Positions 59,161 through 64,000 of a DNA stretch of 64,000 nt are shown here, piece after piece (within the stretch, counting starts at the first letter, position 1; each line of letters starts with the position of its first letter). Under the pieces are notes generated by a model. That model ran no database searches. It saw only the letters and a program-made list of their open reading frames with translations, and had not been told where the DNA came from. The stretch covers positions 14,367,754-14,431,753 of the forward strand of contig CAIIXF020000011.1 of assembly GCA_903813345.2 (NCBI GenBank), read 5' to 3'. The DNA is from Owenia fusiformis. Taxonomy: Eukaryota > Annelida > Polychaeta > Sabellida > Oweniidae. Both the position numbers and the translations under genes were made by a program.

Positions 59161-59265
59161 CATACTAACAATCCAAATAAACATCCTCATCATTTTGGCA
59201 AAATAACAACGTGCCTCATAATATCAGAGAAACAAAGAATAAACTTCTATGAATGTTCCCTCTCG

Positions 59266-60285
59266 TCAGAAATAAGAATCAAGAAAAAATAAACTTGCTC
59301 CGCTCAATTCAAACAGATATATGAAACCCTCCTTTTGAAACGTCAAAAGAAAAATAAATATCTCTGATAAAGAAAAAACTGTTAGGAAGTGACATTAGCT
59401 TGCTTGCGTAATATTGTTGGATAGTAAGTGTCGGTGTATAATGTTAATAACATACAAGGACCCATGCATGCATTCGGCTTTTTGGCACTGAACTGGTCCA
59501 GAGACAAGATACAAGTCTCAGGTTATAAACAATGATCTGGTATACTGCAGTTTTTGACATTGTAATATGGGATTTATAGTCTCTTCTATCTCTGAGAGAG
59601 ATCAGAGAAAGTCTTCATCAAAAAGGATGGAAAATGGTTCCCCCATTATGTTTATGGTGATTTGGATATAAATTGCATTTTAACTTTAACTTGAACTTTT
59701 ATAGTACTCATTGACTTTCTGCCATACATTTTTCTTATGTCACATAAAGTTGTACAGATTTGGTAAATAGTGTTATGTAAAATTATAAAGGCAGGTACGC
59801 AACATGGCCAACTAAGAACACTTGAATATCAAGCTAACTGTTAGATACATATATGTATATTAATTTACAAATTCTTAAATTCCTATTATTTGGCAACATA
59901 CTAGTCATTTCCAATGAATTCATATACATCATATTAATTCCCTATTTCATGATTTTTACAATGACCTCAATTAGATAATTGCTTTTACAAGATGATCTGG
60001 CTGAATAACTGTAGATATTAGCAAAAATTATATTTTTACAGTAAATTATTAAAATATGATTGCTCTTTAGAGAAATGTACAGTTAGAAATATAAAGTTCC
60101 GCAGTGAATGCGAAGAATCTTTCAAACAGTTCAACGCCTTCTAAATTCCCTCTGCTTGGTGTGGAGTGACGTTCAGATATAATTCAATATCTTATACTGT
60201 ATATCCAGAAATCTGAATCAAGAAAAAATAAACTTGCTATGCAAAATTCAAACAAATGCCAGGTATATGAAACCCTCCTAATTTT
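59266..60285. repeat. Direct repeat pair about 940 bp apart
   Basis: AATCAAGAAAAAATAAACTT, then GCT, AATTCAAACA and ATATGAAACCCTCC, occurs at 59277-59334 and again at 60217-60277. The sequence between shows no gene. Confidence 0.7.
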
Positions 60286-60652
60286 ACTGGAGAGTACATA
60301 CAACACTGAAATAAGTGGCATCAATTCAACCTACGGGGAGGGGGATCTGAAACAGTAATTGATGTGGAAAAACAGTTACATATAATTTTATTATGTTTGC
60401 CCCCCTTTCCTTCATAATACAAAATAGAACAAAATCTTAAAATGTTGACATTTCTTTCACTTGAATATTCAAAATTCCTACCAATATGATATTTACCCTG
60501 TATGATATTTACCCAGTTTACCCTCTCTATCTCCATTCTTCCAAAACTGTTGATGATTTTGAACCCATGCCTAAGTACGCAATGAAAAGGTAAAAGCACT
60601 CTAACAGCTAGTAGTATTAGGGAAAGAAGCATGACAAAATGGGGTAGATCCA

Positions 60653-60870
60653 CAGGCCCATAGCCGGGGGGGGGGGTCGCAGGGTTTGGGCGAACCCCCT
60701 CCCCTTGGCCAAAGTTCTTTCAAAATCATGCAGTTTTTCACCATTTTGAGCACTTCTCAAGTGATTTTAGCCATATTTGGGCCAAAATTGTCAAATGTGA
60801 ACCCCCTCCTGGAAATTTTTGTAAACTAACCCCCCCCCCCCCCCCCTGGCAAATCCTGGCTACAAGCCAT
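60653..60870 (+). mobile_element. MITE, GGCCCGTAGCCAGG family, copy e
   Basis: The left end CAGGCCCATAGCCGGGG and right end CCTGGCTACAAGCC are inverted. The interior is TTCTTTCAAAATCATGCAGT and poly-C runs. Confidence 0.75.
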
Positions 60871-61627
60871 GATTTTCTTTTGGTCAGTCTCAAACTAGAA
60901 TTAACAAAAACACCAGATATGTTACTTAATATTGCATGAAAAATGTTCTTCATAACTCTACCTCCCCCTAAGAACCTCTTTTGATTTCATAAGGATGCAT
61001 CAGCTAACTGGGTTGATACATTTGATTCTCTTATAACTTCCACAGATTGGAGATGATGATCATGATACAGTTGATTACAAACAGATTTCTTTTTTCCAAC
61101 TTCAACCTTTACAAGTGATCTGATCTGCCAGGAGAGCTCCCCACCTTGAATAATTTGCTAAAGATGCAGATACCACATGGTAATTACAACACCAAGGATC
61201 TAACAAACAAACTTAACAAACCAACTGCTGGGTGAACCTGCATGTTACAGAAATGATCTCTACTACAGGTGGGTTCTTGGTCGGGTAAGATAAATCAAGC
61301 ATTTTGAAACTTGTGGATCTAATGAAATCCATCTTGATCCATCAAGGTATTACGTAGGTGGACTGATTCAGAATAAATCTTCAGAATGGGGGTCCAAGGG
61401 AAAGGATTTATAACCCCCCCACTTTACCAACTGTCTGTGCCCCCCCCCCCCACTTGTGCTATAAAATTATGACCTGTATATAAAATATATTGTGTCATCA
61501 GCAATTTCAGTGCTCATATCTTTCTCATAATCTGGTTGATAAGTGAAAGAGTACAAAGAGGTAAAATGGACAATGCTTACCTGCAAAAATATATTAGAAA
61601 TTTTCCTGATAAATATTTTCTAGACAG

Positions 61628-61740
61628 ATAATGGAGCATCCCACTTTGTATTCAGTACATTTCAGATAATGGAGCATCCCACTTTGTATTCAGTACATTT
61701 CAGATAATGGAGCATCCCACTTTGTATTCAGTACATTTAG
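61628..61740. repeat. Three tandem copies of a ~38-bp unit
   Basis: AGATAATGGAGCATCCCACT plus TTGTATTCAGTACATTTC is repeated three times. Confidence 0.9.
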
Positions 61741-61911
61741 ACAAAATAATATGAAGTTCAAGGCTTTATATTCAAAACTATGACAACAGCTTTGGCATCA
61801 TATCCAAAATACCATAAACATCCTCTCTTTAACATACTCATCTGTCTATACACAGTTTAGAATTTTGGAAGGGAAATGGAATGATTTTGGCCTGAATATG
61901 CACTCTAACTA

Positions 61912-62640
61912 CAGTCAAACCTGTCTCGGTAAAAGTTGGACTTATTTAAGTAAAACACGTCCCTGTTAAAACCAATTAACTAAGGAGCCAAGTAGTTAAA
62001 TGTAGTTAAGAAAATCTATTTATTCAGTGAAAGTCAACATTTTGAAAACAGAAATTTATATCATACAGTTGACTAAGGGGTGGTGTTAAGTATAAACTGT
62101 ACAGAAAAGCAAAATCAGTTTCCTTAAGGTTTATCCCCTCCCCTCTTAGTTTTAAATGTTTCACTTGAATATTCAAAAAATCACCGCTCTTTGCTAACAA
62201 AATTATAATTCATCCCCTCCCCAAATTAGAACAACTTAGTTACCACAACTGATGATACTTGGCCAACACCACTGACTCTTTGCCTGTTTCCTATTTAACA
62301 AGAGAATGAAAAATTGTCAGTTGGTAGGGCGTAAAACTCCAGAATGAAATATCATATAATAATTGATGGCTTAAGGTCATTGCCCTTGTTCTAGCTGTTG
62401 AGTATTTGAGGAAGTTCAACAGTTACAGGTGTATGTGTGTGTGTGTGTGTGTTTGTTCAAACAAACAAATTTATCTTATTTTATGGTAACCTACTGTACC
62501 ATAGCCGAAACAGTAACAGTACCATATGGTACTGTTGGCTCTGAATGTGGTTTAAAAACAACCAATTATATTCCCATCAGTATGTCCCTATTATAGCACC
62601 AGATAAGATAATGCATACCCTGCGTGCAGAGTCTAGTTAA
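61912..62640. other. Spacer left of the promoter-like region
   Basis: Contains a decayed CAGTCAAACCTGTCT inverted element (61912-62105) and a (TG)n microsatellite at about 62431-62452. No exon is recognised. Confidence 0.5.
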
Positions 62641-62681
62641 ACTACACTCTGCCTAGTAGAGACCATATTACAGTTTAGTAG

Positions 62682-62902
62682 CCCCGCCCCCACGACGGGT
62701 ACCGGTGACAGTTTGGGTAAATCACTTCTGACCTACGCGCTGACCTTCCACCAATCAGCGAGCTTGAAGAAACTTACGCCAAATGCGTTCTAATTAAATA
62801 TGCGCATGTCATTGGTCAATTCCGGGCTCAACGATGACGTCAGAAGGAATGACTATATAAAGAACGTCGGTCAAATTTGGCCGACGAACACCGATTGGCG
62901 CG
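62682..62902 (+). promoter_or_regulatory. Compact plus-strand promoter: GC box, CCAAT, CRE, TATA
   Basis: CCCCGCCCC (62682-62690), CCAATCA (62751-62757), ATTGG (62811-62815), a full palindromic CRE TGACGTCA (62835-62842) and TATATAAAG (62854-62862) occur in order and at promoter-like spacing. Transcription would start near 62884, and GTGAGT follows at 62903 as a possible donor. The local base composition is richer in G+C than its surroundings. The gene driven would lie mainly right of the window. The region may also act leftwards as the distal IRAG-like promoter. Confidence 0.65.
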
Positions 62903-62909
62903 GTGAGTT

Positions 62910-64000
62910 CACAGGTTTATTTTAGTTTGAAAGAGTGAAGACGAAGCTCTCTTTTAAGAAGTGAAGTCAAACGAATGCAAAGGGTAGATAATGCAGAATT
63001 ACATTGATTAAATCTAGGAACAACTCTCTCAACATCTTTCCATTAGTTTCTTAGCACTTTTCAATCAACAGAATCCCTTACCAAGTTGATATTTTCCTTT
63101 GAATCCAAGATAACAAAGATTATTCACTTTAAAAGTCATGTTGCTTTGGAATTTCCCCCCTAAATGGAATACTTACATGTAGATTATCATGTGCCTTGGC
63201 AGAAATACAATCCAAAGTGTCCCCCATCAGTAAAAATGAATAAAACGAAGGCTTGGTTAGCTTAATTGAAGATTATCAAAAAAGTTTCAAACTTATGGTT
63301 TTTCACTTTTTTATCAATATAGTATAATCCTATTTCAAATAATCATTCATGACACATTATTGGTAGAACCAAGCAATTAAAATTCCATATTATATTTACT
63401 CTAAAGTATCTTATACTTGTTCTCTGGGTTCGTTGAGAAAACACTACGAGATCAGGATTACACCAAAAGTAGATATGACTGATACTTTTGCAAACTATTA
63501 AACAAAACAAACTTGAACTTACCATTTTGAGTAGATTTCTGGATAAGTAAACAGCAAATATTGATATATCCTTCAAATGGTAATTTAGAATTGACAACAC
63601 TTAATTGTATCCATGTATCTGAATCTATAATATGACAGTGATATGGTGAAATCACACCATAGCAATTATTCAACTGTAAATGGCCTACACAATGTAACGG
63701 CCTACATTATGTGATACATTCTTGTAAATACAAGTTATGTGTTAGTTCCTGAAATTGTTGGCTCAACCTTTCAAAAATACTCATCAATCTTATACTTCAC
63801 TCAAGACAAAATAAGATACAATTTTGAGATTGATGTACACCATAAAAGGCCTATATAATTATAACATGCTCATCATTTTATTTGTGGCTTTAATTGAATC
63901 TTCATTTTCTTCTCTATGGGATTGAGTTAATTAAGATCACCATGCCTTATAGGAAGATAGTGATCATGTTCTCAAACTGTCAGTACATGGTATTCTATAT
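62910..64000. other. Sequence right of the promoter, no coding exon recognised
   Basis: It would be 5'UTR or first-intron sequence of a rightward gene. Minus-strand frames at 63343-63673 have no recognisable content. Confidence 0.45.

Noticed and set aside
61550-61620. GCAG|GTAAGC on the minus strand as the missing IRAG-like first exon
   Set aside because: A strong donor, but the frame leading to it has a stop and no ATG. It could at most be untranslated.

Overview
The window reads as AT-rich nuclear DNA from a marine invertebrate. The genes carry many GT-AG introns and the non-coding part is full of minisatellites and short inverted-repeat elements. A secreted chitin-binding plus laminin-G-like protein of the Pif/BMSP shell-matrix type points to a lophotrochozoan, most likely a mollusc. 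That assignment is an inference, because no species marker is present.

Three genes can be rebuilt exon by exon with fully consistent splice phases. (1) Minus strand, 16936 down to 1 and beyond the left edge: a giant secreted astacin metalloprotease of at least 3355 residues. In order it has a signal peptide, prodomain, astacin domain, EGF, CUB, five copies of an unrecognised module of about 100 residues, three EGFs, a Thr-rich linker, two more modules, 33 EGFs in one exon of at least 5.9 kb, a mucin-like Thr/Ser/Pro region with a VWC-like domain, and a second unrecognised repeated domain that runs off the window. (2) Minus strand, 58972 down to 24213: a homologue of the vertebrate IP3-receptor-associated proteins IRAG1/MRVI1 and IRAG2/LRMP, with coiled coils, RRxS phosphorylation motifs and a C-terminal tail anchor. 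A second promoter and first exon lie at about 52.4 kb. (3) Plus strand, 26965 to 32071: an 11-exon Pif-like protein of 404 residues. It lies wholly inside the last coding intron of the IRAG-like gene, on the opposite strand.

Layout: 1-17 kb astacin gene; 17-22.7 kb intergenic, with inverted repeats and a tetranucleotide array; 22.8-24.3 kb a minisatellite made from the end of the last IRAG-like exon, probably its 3'UTR; 24.2-59 kb the IRAG-like gene with the nested Pif-like gene; 59-62.6 kb repeats; 62.68-62.90 kb a compact plus-strand promoter (GC box, CCAAT, CRE, TATA) whose gene would lie to the right.

The least expected pattern is that several exons sit next to tandem copies of their own edges. 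At the 38 kb, 33 kb, 59 kb and 10.7 kb exons the copies include the 3' splice-site sequence. At 23-24 kb they copy the stop-codon end of the last exon. The second notable item is a 2.83 kb element with 44-bp perfect terminal inverted repeats inside an IRAG-like intron.
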